From: Ceriagrion tenellum
Taxonomy: Eukaryota > Arthropoda > Insecta > Odonata > Coenagrionidae
Assembly: GCA_963169105.1 (NCBI GenBank)
Contig: OY720636.1
Coordinates: 80,836,123 to 80,900,122 of the forward strand
Direction of reading: 5' to 3'
Length of the DNA: 64,000 nt
Positions within the stretch are counted from its first letter, which is position 1. Each line of letters opens with the position of its first letter. The notes under the pieces were generated by a model. That model was given only the letters and a program-made list of their open reading frames with translations, ran no database searches and was not told the origin of the DNA. Both the position numbers and the translations under genes were made by a program. Below, in pieces: positions 58,601-64,000 of this stretch.

Positions 58601-61600
58601 GGTTTCGAATTTACTTAAAAGGTTTAACCTAAATTTTAACCTGCGTTCTGACAGTAATTCCCATCCTCGTTCTTCTATTAAGCTCGTAACACTTATACAA
58701 TTATCATAACGGCCTTTAACAAACCTAGTTGATCTCCTTTGCTCACGCTCTAATTCTTTTATCTTACCTTCCTCGTACTGATCCCATATACTAGCGGCAT
58801 ATTCTAAATGAGGCCTGACAAGTGTAAAATAGCTTCTTTCTCGTACTCTCTCATCGCATTTGCCTAGAACCCTTTTTACGAATTCTAATCCACGATTTGC
58901 TACACTAGTTATTTCCCTGATATGTTTCCCCCATGGCATGTCTTCAGTGATGGTGACGCCTACGTATTTAATAAATTCTACGTCGGGTCGAGTACGTTTA
59001 TTAAGAGATCAGCTTATTGTAATTGTGTCAAATAGATTGAGTATGCCGGAAAATTAATCGCTACGGCTATGACTCCGAGAATCGCACCAAAGATGAATAC
59101 ATGTCTGTGGTGGAAGTGAACGATCGTAGTTAAGAGAATAACGATAAGGGAGACGAAATATGTGGTATTCCGCCACTGAAGGCGCTGACGCCGATAGAAT
59201 TAATTGAAAATTGATTGTTCAAGGAAAGCTTTTTCTCGCCAAGTTTCTCAAATTTTTTCGTCTTCAATACCCGCATGGGATGCTAATTGATTCATGCTTT
59301 GTGAGTCTGTAATTGCGTGAAACCCATTTGCATCATAACTCGACGACACTTAATGGAGTGACCCCTGTGACGTGTGAGTGCCGCGTCTATCCTGCATTTA
59401 GCAGAGTAATTTTTAATAAACTGTATGCATTAGTTATCCCATGTCGTAATTAATGTACATCGGGTAAACTAGCGCATAACTACATGACTTTGTATTAGAC
59501 GTTAATGGGTGCATGGTGATGTCCCCTGCCGCATATCCTTGAGGTGTCATGCATGGCACCGTGTCGAAGTAACCGCCGTATCCTGGAATGGAAAATTTTT
59601 CGCGTCACTATACGTCAGTTTTTTTTCTAAGGAATGGGCGTGCTACGTACATGGTTCGCTTTCGACTTAACCGCCGCATCGTCGAATAGAAAATTTTACA
59701 CGTCACTTAAACGTCTGTTTTTTATAAGTGGCGTAAAATATGCGTAAGCCATCATTAAAAAATTACTTTTTTAGATTTTCTCAAATTATTAAGATATAAG
59801 TATATTAATTGGGTTGTTTTTCCTTAAATACCGTCATCAATCTTATTGGTACGTGATAATAGTTGGAAACGCAGTGGGTAACGTAGAATGAAAATTATAT
59901 TCCGTATGATTTTAACAGAGAAGAAGCTTGCTAAGAATTGAGAAGCTTGTGGCACCTCCATAGTGCCATTCCATGTGCCTAATGGTACTGCATTTTCATC
60001 TACATATTACCCTGCAAGTCACGTCAGGGTGTGTGGCAGGGTATGAGTCATCGCGGACATGTACTTATTCACCAACATGTAACTTTCACCCTGTCACTCA
60101 CCTTTGAAGTAACTTGCAGGGTAATGTATAATAATTAGATCCTCAACGTAACGATTTTTTATCCACTAACTACTTTCACATAACACCTCACAAAGGGTGT
60201 CTGGTGGGGGTACCTAAGTTTGCACCTACTTGCACTTTCTACGTGTGTGTTGATACCAATTAAGTTAATGAAATGACAGTGAAGCATTTTCAAAAATCAG
60301 GACGTATATACCTGTCAAGCTTTTAATATTTCACCAACTTGCAATACCTTATAGGCTTAACCTCCTAACTAAACTTCAGGAAAATCATTTCTCTGACGAC
60401 GTAAAAAACATACTATTAACCCCTTCATACTACGGCAGGTTAGATCGCGCCAATAAAATTAGAGAGCTAGATTGTAGAACCGATAGGTATAAAATGTAAT
60501 TTTTTCCGCGTACCATTCGGGACCATAACAGCTGTGATCGTCGTCATGGATAGTTCGAGTAGTGACAATAGGCAGACAGTAAATCTTTTTCTTTATATTC
60601 TCTACGTTCTTATTTATGCATGATGTAAATATTGATGTTCTTATTTATGCATGATATTTTGAATATGTAGTAGTAGTCTTTGTATCCCGTGCATGTTGGA
60701 ACGATTGACGATAGAATGTTTCTAGGTTATTAGATTGTTAATTGGTGCTTTGCATGTGTGGTACGCGGGTTTTAATGTAATTTCGGTGTTCTACCGTATC
60801 ATTCATGCATGCCTGGTGTGGAAGCACCCCCTGCCACACACCCTTTGGGTGGCTTGCCGGGTATGATGTAGATGTACCTTAAAAGTGTGCCTCTAATGTT
60901 ATAGCAACATTGAATTTCAGTCATAGAAAATATATGATGTCATAGAAACTATAAGTATTAGGCTTAGCATTTGCAGAAAAAAAGAAACTTGAAACCAATT
61001 CATTCTCTAGTTCATTTGCATAACCCATAATTTTATACAATGACTTTGATGTTGTTAGGAAAGTTTTTAAAGGAATACTTTACTATTAGTGATAATTTAG
61101 TTATAAAATTAGTGATAAGTTATCCGAATGTCCAATCAATACCATAGTATGGCAATAAAAGTGAGAATTTTTATTAAACTCCCTTCCATATGGCTTCATC
61201 TCAATTTCAGTGAACGATTTTTTATTCAGTTTTGGAAAAGAAATGAAGTCCGCCAGCTTTATGAATGAAATTGGCATACATTTCCCATGGGAGTTTGTGT
61301 TACTGATCTGGAAGTGGTATCTTAGTTGCTTAGGGTACATAGGTTTGCTAAGTTAATTGAGGAGTGGCAAATTTTATTTATATACTATGTTTGAAATCTG
61401 CTGAACTTCCAGTTTTCATTTCAGTGTTCATGGAAACATTGTATACTTATATTTTTATATACTATGGGATATATACCACTCATTAGAATTAAGTTTCTGT
61501 TTGTGTATCCAGCTGGCTGTTCATACTGTACTAAATGATTTTTCTCTCTTTCAATTAACTCAGGGAAAACAATCAAGGTGATAGATGTGGCCCCTTTGTT

Positions 61601-61642
61601 CATGCTGGAGTCCAGGAAGCCAGACATGAAGGCTTTTGAAAG
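40474..61642 (+). CDS. Membrane-anchored SGNH/GDSL-type hydrolase-like protein (partial, 3' end outside)
   Basis: Nine exons join in frame: 40474-40689, 41125-41199, 41290-41358, 41438-41506, 41569-41640, 41948-42050, 44848-44975, 46618-46792 and 61564-61642. All introns are GT-AG. About 328 residues are visible. Residues 1-143 are Ser/Arg/Lys-rich and probably disordered. Residues 144-167 form one hydrophobic segment (YPLVVFYACALALVV core). Then comes an SGNH fold: block I LLGDSLLVRF (Ser184), block II CVSGQTITDL (Gly214), block III VIVMIGTNDFLR (Asn240), and a later VVILTLPPIPRL strand plus VIDVAPLF. The block V Asp-His pair should lie in the next exon, beyond 64000; the last visible exon ends in phase 2. 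The start is the ATG in GGAAAATGTC; an upstream in-frame ATG at 40408 is in poorer context. Type II topology (domain lumenal or extracellular) is inferred. The family resembles esterase-like SGNH proteins, a fold also found in the OSK domain of Oskar; substrate unknown. Confidence 0.85.
41125..41199 (+). CDS. SGNH gene exon 2
   Basis: 75 nt, phase 0 on both sides. It reads SRTPTRRERSITTD, then VPVISEDRRKS. Acceptor TTTCATTATAG, donor TCG/GTGAGG. Confidence 0.8.
41290..41358 (+). CDS. SGNH gene exon 3
   Basis: 69 nt, phase 0, VFSRLSLPGSSGLSSP then VYSDADA. Donor GCT/GTAAGT. Confidence 0.85.
41438..41506 (+). CDS. SGNH gene exon 4
   Basis: 69 nt, phase 0, WVTDSIAEKSSTPKR then CSGSWIIK. Acceptor TTTTTCCTTCAG, donor AAG/GTAATT. 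Confidence 0.85.
41569..41640 (+). CDS. SGNH gene exon 5 (membrane segment)
   Basis: 72 nt, phase 0, encoding exactly one hydrophobic segment (GYPLVVFYACAL, then ALVVIACNLFIW). The whole membrane anchor is a cassette exon whose skipping would keep the frame. Donor TGG/GTGCGT. Confidence 0.85.
41948..42050 (+). CDS. SGNH gene exon 6 (catalytic Ser block)
   Basis: 103 nt, phase 0 in and phase 1 out. Contains IGSYQLLGDSLLVRFADQVL with the block I Gly-Asp-Ser. Donor GAG/GTAAGA. Confidence 0.9.
42461..43806 (-). mobile_element. Full-length but inactive mariner in intron 6
   Basis: 1346 bp between TA dinucleotides, with ~28-bp inverted repeats around GGGTCGTCCAGAAA at both ends. Minus-strand transposase pieces are MSAAIENPVECDVHGIIRFL (43643 on), NNHDVDRSGMPSLVSDDLVE, LQIIVTEKLGYRRFLP, EEFLNRIVTDNETWVAYVN (first catalytic Asp) and HPPNSPDLAHSDYHLF (third Asp), then FADDEELQNAV. 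Several frameshifts make it non-coding. The catalytic spacing fits DD34D mariners. Nothing suggests it affects splicing of the host gene. Confidence 0.9.
44848..44975 (+). CDS. SGNH gene exon 7 (blocks II and III)
   Basis: 128 nt, phase 1 in and phase 0 out. Reads HGKFCNGYCVSGQTITDL through VIVMIGTNDFLR. Two Cys (207 and 211) could form a disulfide if the domain is lumenal. Donor AGG/GTAAGT. Confidence 0.9.
44978..45585 (+). repeat. 305-bp tandem duplication in intron 7
   Basis: Unit 1 (44978-45282) begins at the splice donor's AAGTTAATGGTGAAA; unit 2 starts at 45283 with the same string. The copies differ by small indels. The second unit carries GCAAGTT instead of GTAAGTT, so it has lost a functional donor. 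Confidence 0.85.
46618..46792 (+). CDS. SGNH gene exon 8
   Basis: 175 nt, phase 0 in and phase 1 out. Contains KKDMTSLLDFLGY, VVILTLPPIPRLENN and YNDWLKNLDN. Donor ATG/GTGAGT, with a LINE tail only about 18 bp further on. Confidence 0.9.
46808..47395 (-). mobile_element. LINE family C, old copy, at start of intron 8
   Basis: Tail TTTACATCTGC, decayed stem-loop (46829-46855), UTR and RT scrap. Diverged from the 34-37 kb copies. Confidence 0.65.
47396..48169. other. Intronic DNA, nothing recognised
   Basis: No repeat boundary or coding frame supported. Confidence 0.3.
48170..48401. repeat. Foldback element 1
   Basis: Inverted arms of about 105 bp (48170-48272 and 48297-48401). The core CTTGAGAATGGAAG .. 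TTTTCCGAAACGTC resembles the other foldbacks, but TTGAGAA replaces CTGANGA. Confidence 0.8.
48441..48668. repeat. Foldback element 2 with hammerhead-like core
   Basis: Arms 48441-48545 and 48563-48668, almost perfect. The right arm has CTGATGA (48589-48595), C, stem GATGAG/CTCATC and GAAAC (48616-48620). The left arm carries the reverse complement. Confidence 0.85.
48669..49282. other. Intronic DNA, weak repeat signal
   Basis: No gene. CAAATTTCAGGTCAATCGGT near 49190 followed by CAACAGACAGAC resembles a phrase common in arthropod transposon UTRs; the element is not defined. Confidence 0.3.
49283..49719. repeat. Foldback element 3 with hammerhead-like core
   Basis: Arms of about 120 bp (49283-49403 and 49599-49719) with a 195-bp spacer containing a short tandem repeat (ATAGCCTCTCTTA). 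The core CTGAGGA, C, GCCAGC/GCTGGC, GAAAC is perfect in the left arm; the right arm has one mutation (GCTGGGGAAAC). Confidence 0.85.
50039..50355. mobile_element. Short inverted-repeat element
   Basis: The ends GTATATTTCGGCAGATAAGA (50040 on) and its inverted partner (CTTATCTGCGGAAATATAC, to 50353) enclose about 270 bp without an ORF. Probably a MITE. Flanking duplication unclear. Confidence 0.5.
50366..50530 (+). mobile_element. tRNA-derived SINE
   Basis: The head has an A-box-like TGTGGTAGCGG and B-box GGTTTGAGTCC spaced as in tRNA-derived SINEs, followed by a body with GATGGGTGTTTGTGCTCGTC, a phrase recalled from insect SINEs. Ends are approximate. Confidence 0.5.
50531..51589. other. Intronic DNA, nothing recognised
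   Basis: AT-rich, no supported feature. Confidence 0.35.
51928..53122 (-). mobile_element. Non-autonomous hAT with 8-bp duplication
   Basis: 1195 bp. Both ends carry the 16-bp inverted repeat TAGGGGTGAGCCGATA and are flanked by GTATCTTT (51920-51927 and 53123-53130). It has lost the catalytic hAT domain but keeps the N-terminal BED-finger ORF on the minus strand. Confidence 0.92.
52237..52809 (-). CDS. BED zinc-finger protein, truncated hAT transposase
   Basis: 190 codons, uninterrupted. Residues 5-53 form a BED-type finger: VWKYF, then Cys23-x2-Cys26 and His48-x4-His53, which bind Zn and contact DNA at transposon ends. Residues 60-145 are acidic and Ser-rich. After about residue 150 (EDDCRRKKITNLIGQMLAEN), where hAT proteins continue into the RNase H-like core, the frame ends in NYDDILLCSVLRWFNL, unrelated to the family as I know it; an internal deletion is the likely cause. 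With no catalytic residues it cannot transpose, but if expressed it could bind the termini of related elements. Start: the first Met (MVTMSDVW); the second Met is equally likely. Confidence 0.75.
   Translation of the reverse strand: MVTMSDVWKYFVVKHDDPNKALCKLCNSRVSHGGKNSRSCTMINLRVHLKSNHLIQFRELEKNKIKTAKKNIVTSKISVEDTPEGISELLSDDEEIDNSRPSLSASVCSSFVSAELNLSAPKKAEYQPSLSEIWRKPYTEDDCRRKKITNLIGQMLAENFLSLKLVQSNCKYFVNYDDILLCSVLRWFNL
53600..54312 (+). mobile_element. LINE family D 3' end
   Basis: RT C-terminal remnant (around KMSFFLLVISDHNGCV), UTR, stem-loop CCCCTGCCATACACC..GGTGGCTTACAGG (54256-54292) and AGTAGATG. A shorter LINE end follows at 54410-54470. Confidence 0.65.
54410..54470 (+). mobile_element. 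LINE 3' terminus, degraded
   Basis: CAGCCTCTGCCACACACCCT followed by a decayed right stem and GTAGGTGTAG. Only the last ~60 bp are recognisable. Confidence 0.5.
54471..55444. other. GC-rich block in intron 8
   Basis: From about 54800 to 55340 GC and CpG rise sharply against the AT-rich surroundings. Overlapping frames at 54945-55265 (+) and 54960-55169 (-) look like composition effects. CCCTCCGGCCCTTAGGGC at 55218-55235 is a near palindrome. No domain recognised; it could be an internal promoter/CpG island or part of an unknown repeat. Confidence 0.35.
55611..56892 (+). mobile_element. LINE family B, longest RT copy, with catalytic box
   Basis: Open from about 55613: DAAFLDFRKAFDKVPH (first catalytic Asp region), SGVPQGSVIGPILF, RLFADDAVVYKE (FADD), WCDRWQLELNLKKC, SIKYLGVTITEDMSWGKH, RPHLEYAASIWD. 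A TTA-to-TAA nonsense change stops it at 56416 (after SVTS), and a 1-nt deletion near 56530 follows. The UTR, stem-loop 56841-56875 and tail are present. It is the only copy here that retains the polymerase active site. Confidence 0.88.
56909..57211. repeat. Foldback element 4 with hammerhead-like core
   Basis: Inverted arms at 56909-56987 and 57118-57211 with one indel. The right arm reads CTGAAGA (57123-57129), C, GCCCGT/ACGGGT, GAAAC (57149-57153). It sits directly downstream of the family-B LINE tail. Confidence 0.8.
57285..57955 (+). mobile_element. LINE family A nested in family D
   Basis: Intact 113-codon terminal RT frame (57288-57629), UTR, stem-loop 57904-57941 and GTAGATGTA. Flanked by ACGTA / ACGT-like short repeats. 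Confidence 0.85.
58203..59008 (-). mobile_element. LINE family B, RT to tail
   Basis: Stem-loop 58222-58259, UTR, and a 171-codon minus-strand RT frame (58424-58939) from MPWGKHIREI to NNRQRSKGIGR. Its 5' end continues to about 59008 (EFIKYVGVTITED). Confidence 0.85.
59014..59199 (-). other. Orphan membrane-protein-like frame
   Basis: 61 open codons ending in TAA, without a start Met. It reads WRNTTYFVSLIVILLTTIVH, then HRHVFIFGAILGVIAV and NFPAYSIYLTQLQ: two hydrophobic segments split by a His/Arg turn, as in a real polytopic protein. The TAA lies about 6 bp from the 5' end of the minus-strand LINE. A TTCAG acceptor precedes TGG (W), so it could be a relic last exon. I do not recognise the family; AT-rich chance hydrophobicity is the alternative. 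Confidence 0.3.
59200..59564. other. Intronic DNA with one decayed LINE end
   Basis: TCCCCTGCCGCATATCCTTGA at 59521 (stated as left half of the stem-loop) is the only recognisable item. Confidence 0.35.
59565..59770 (+). repeat. Two-copy tandem repeat, period 106 bp
   Basis: CCGCCGTATCCTGGAATGG (59570) and CCGCCGCATCGTCGAATAG (59676), each followed by AAAATTTT and a CGTCAC..CGTC..TTTTTT block. Confidence 0.75.
59995..60340. mobile_element. Three adjacent LINE 3' ends in mixed orientation
   Basis: Stem-loops at 60010-60045 (-), 60090-60122 (+) and 60183-60212 (-), all degraded and of the family-D kind. A tail-to-tail cluster. Confidence 0.55.
60350..60878 (+). mobile_element. LINE family A, strongly 5'-truncated
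   Basis: Starts at YRLNLLTKLQENHFSDDV, ends DHNSCDRRHG, with a TAA replacing the S of KMSFF. UTR, stem-loop 60831-60866 and GTAGATGT present. Confidence 0.85.
60879..61563. other. Rest of intron 8, no feature
   Basis: AT-rich sequence leading to the exon 9 acceptor, without repeat tails. Confidence 0.4.
61564..61642 (+). CDS. SGNH gene exon 9
   Basis: 79 nt, phase 1 in and phase 2 out. GKTIKVIDVAPLFMLE then SRKPDMKAFER. Strong acceptor (TTTTTCTCTCTTTCAATTAACTCAG, spanning 61539-61563), donor AAG/GTAAGC. The reading into VIDVAPLF is what SGNH enzymes show shortly before the Asp-His block. Confidence 0.9.
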
Positions 61643-61814
61643 GTAAGCATTTGAGTGATCTGGGAACCATGAATGGAGTTTGAAACCATTTGAGATGGTG
61701 TTAGGTTCAGTTGGAGTAAAATTTCACTTGAAGGTGGATAGTATTTATAATTTTGTTTTGTACTTACTGAGAACACTGTGTTCATGAAAAATGTCCTGGA
61801 AACTCAAAGGAAGA

Positions 61815-61895
61815 GGCTGAATGGTTAGTTCAATTGATTACAGGACTCTGCTCTATGTAGCCTTATCTGGGATTGAAATTCGGCCGAGAATTATT
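61815..61895 (+). mobile_element. Possible tRNA-derived SINE head
   Basis: GAGGCTGAATGGTTAGTTC (A-box region) and GGGATTGAAATTCGG (B-box region), spaced about 45 bp apart, then a T-run. Weak matches to both boxes. Confidence 0.35.
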
Positions 61896-62049
61896 TTTTT
61901 CTTTGATTTTTTCACATTTTTGTATCATACGTTACGTACATCAATGAAGTTTGGAAGTTGGGAGACGTCACTCAAAGGTTATACATGACTATGTACGTAC
62001 ATATTTAGGATTTTTTGGTCCTAATATATTCTTTATTGCATTTTTTTCT

Positions 62050-62950
62050 TCATATATACCTATATTAACTTGCAAGCCACCTCAGAAGTGTTTTGCAGGG
62101 AGTGAGTTATCACCAACATGCTCTATAATATACTTGTAACTTTCATCAACATGCACTAACTCTAGATTTGCTAAAAATGCTTAAAAATATTGAATTGATG
62201 TATAATGCTACTATGTGAATCAGATATAATAGTCATGTATGGATCATACTAAAATGTGATGTTAGTTCTACATGACAGATTTTAAAGCAAGCATTAGGGA
62301 GAGAATCTAATAATTAGCTATGTACTCTACCTATGGGATAACTTTCTTCAGAGTCTCATTGGCAGTAATTATGGTCTTTTATCGACTGTGGAAAATGAGG
62401 CATTTTAAGCCTTTCTCTTCTGCTGTTATTTTATTCTGATGATCTGATCTCCCATAGTATGTTGGAGCTTGTAAGATATTGATAACTTCATTGGAAAAAA
62501 ATGAGTTTTGAATTTACATTATGTATTGAGTCTAATTTATAATGGACACTGAAAGCAATACCCATCCATGGTGTTGCAAGAGGTCAGTAACACTAAGGAG
62601 ACTATCATAATGGCCTTTCACGTATTTTGCTGATTTCTCTGCACACGTTTAAAAGTCTGTTTTTGAGCTTACCTCACAAGGATCCAAAATTCTGGCAGAG
62701 TACTCAAAGTGGGGTCTAGCAAGGGAGAAGTAACTGATTTCTCTGACTTAATTATCACATTTGCCAAGTACTCTTTATACAAATCCCAAGTTACGGTTAG
62801 GTTGTCCTGGTATTTCCTGACTGTGTTTTCCCCAAGAGAGATCATTTGTCAGTTTCGCTATGGTGTCCCACAGATTCTACTCTCTCTAGGGTATTCTGCA
62901 TTTTAAATGAAGTGTCTGTTTTCATTTCCATTTGGGTATCAAAATAGCTA
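62050..62950 (-). mobile_element. LINE family D, RT to tail
   Basis: Minus strand: stem-loop 62069-62103, UTR, then decayed RT through LGWVLLS, the 'RILDPCE' and YFSLARPHFEYSA regions, to LTNDLSWGKH near 62840. Lies in intron 9 of the SGNH gene. Confidence 0.7.
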
Positions 62951-63020
62951 ATTGAAATGGTTTTGGACAGCCTTTATAGCTTTGTTGTTTATTATCATTG
63001 TTTATTGTTTTTTTGTCAAT

Positions 63021-63140
63021 TGTTTATTTTCATTCATTTTTCTTTGTCCCAAATACGAAGTCACTAGTACAAATTACGAAGATGTGATTTCATTTACTGG
63101 GAAGTTTTCCCTCTCCACTCTTCTTTAAACCAACATCTTC
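63021..63140 (-). repeat. 120-bp direct repeat, copy 1
   Basis: About 93% identical to 63858-63977 (shared CAAATACGAAGTCACTAGTA). Lies 3' (minus sense) of the LINE RT fragment, so probably its 3' UTR. Confidence 0.8.
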
Positions 63141-63409
63141 TCACTTTTCCTCTTATAAACAGCTTTCCACTGGGTGTCTCTGAAATTCCTTATACCCTGA
63201 TCCTCTCCTTAAATCATCCATAATTCCTGTCTCTCTCTTCCTCTGCTATTCTTCCTCAGCCTTGTTCCCCTTGTAACCGTCTTGAAGATGCCTTTGTCCC
63301 TCAACTTGTCCTTATAGCTTTTTCTGCCCTCCAAACATGAGCCACCAAAATCTTTGCACATCTCACCACATCTAATATCTCTTCATTTTTCTTCTTCTTC
63401 CTTCCAGGA

Positions 63410-63770
63410 TTAGGCTTTCAGCCTGTTCTGGCTTCACCTCACCATCTCAACCTTGCCCTCCCAACCCTCCTTTTCCCCAATGGCTTATATTCCAAAGCCT
63501 GCTTTGGAAACCTCTCTTTAGGCATTCGCTGTACATGCTCTTTCCACTTATTTTTGTATTCCACCAATCTATCTAATATTGCCCGAACACCTAGTTCTTC
63601 TCTCGTAGATGTACTCCTTAATTTATCTCTTCTTGTATCTCTCTCATAGATGTACTCCTTAATTTATCCCTTCACTGCTCGAAGAAATTTCATTTCAGAT
63701 GACTCAATTTGTTTCAGATCTTTTTGTCTTGTTGTCCAATATTCTGACCCATACAACATCGTAGGGACAG
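63410..63770 (-). mobile_element. LINE RT C-terminal fragment, another clade
   Basis: Minus strand reads LYGSEYWTTRQKDLKQIE, SSEMKFLRAVKG, stop, then REELGVRAILDRLVEYKNKW, EHVQRMPKERFPKQALEY and KPLGKRRVGRARLRW. The EMKFLR..G / KWKEHV.RM / GKRR.GR pattern is the usual C-terminus of a common arthropod non-LTR polymerase. It contains a 41-bp internal tandem duplication (TAGATGTACTCCTTAATTTA at 63608 and 63649). Confidence 0.7.
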
Positions 63771-63857
63771 CCATCACAGTTATAGAACTTAATTTGGGTT
63801 TCTTTTCTTGTTTTGCCTTTTGAAGTTCTTCTTATTGTCCCACTTATCCTCTGAAAA

Positions 63858-63977
63858 TTGTTTATTATCATTCATTTTTCTTTGTCCCAAATACGAAGTC
63901 ACTAGTACAAATGACGAAGATGTGATTTCATTTACAGGGAAGTTTTCCCTCTCCACTCTTCTCCAAACCAACATATC
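63858..63977 (-). repeat. 120-bp direct repeat, copy 2
   Basis: Second copy, in the same orientation as 63021-63140. Together they suggest two tandem copies of the same LINE family. Confidence 0.8.
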
Positions 63978-64000
63978 AAGTACCTCTTGTGTATGTACAC

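Noticed and set aside
28018..62115. Recurrent palindromic repeats as a CRISPR array
   Set aside because: Copies are scattered on both strands, follow LINE reverse-transcriptase ends, and carry GTAGAT tails; there are no regular spacers.

Overview
This is eukaryotic, AT-rich, repeat-dominated DNA, most likely from an arthropod (an insect or close relative). The grounds are short GT-AG introns, mariner, hAT and Harbinger remnants of arthropod type, and dozens of 5'-truncated Jockey/CR1-like LINE copies. There are no bacterial-style operons. The species cannot be named from the sequence alone.

Only one convincing host gene is present. It runs on the + strand from 40474 past the right edge of the window, in at least nine exons that all join in frame. 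It encodes a Ser/Arg/Lys-rich N-terminal region, a membrane segment, and then an SGNH/GDSL-type hydrolase fold whose blocks I, II and III are visible. The Asp-His end of the domain lies beyond 64000. Its introns, above all the 14.8-kb intron 8, are as full of transposons as the intergenic DNA.

Positions 1-40000 hold no intact gene. They are a mosaic of LINE 3' ends, called families A, B, C and D here (names mine). Nearly all copies end in a conserved stem-loop followed by a GTAGAT-type tail. The mosaic also contains a broken, intron-containing Harbinger transposase (2.3-3.55 kb), a complex palindromic block with tRNA-like arms (4.8-6.85 kb), a tRNA-like foldback (13.5 kb), a MITE with a clean TA duplication (17.6 kb) and a SINE-like insert with an 11-bp duplication (35.8 kb).

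Within the gene, intron 6 carries a dead mariner, intron 7 a tandem duplication that starts at the splice donor, and intron 8 four foldback elements. Three of the four share a CTGANGA / hairpin / GAAAC core reminiscent of a hammerhead ribozyme. Intron 8 also holds a 1195-bp hAT with a perfect 8-bp target duplication and an intact BED-finger ORF, nested LINEs, a GC-rich block and a short orphan membrane-protein-like reading frame on the opposite strand.

The most promising leads are the LINE-tail stem-loop with compensatory base changes, the foldback family with the ribozyme-like core, the near-perfect tRNA-bearing palindrome, and the membrane-anchored SGNH gene with a possible alternative first exon.
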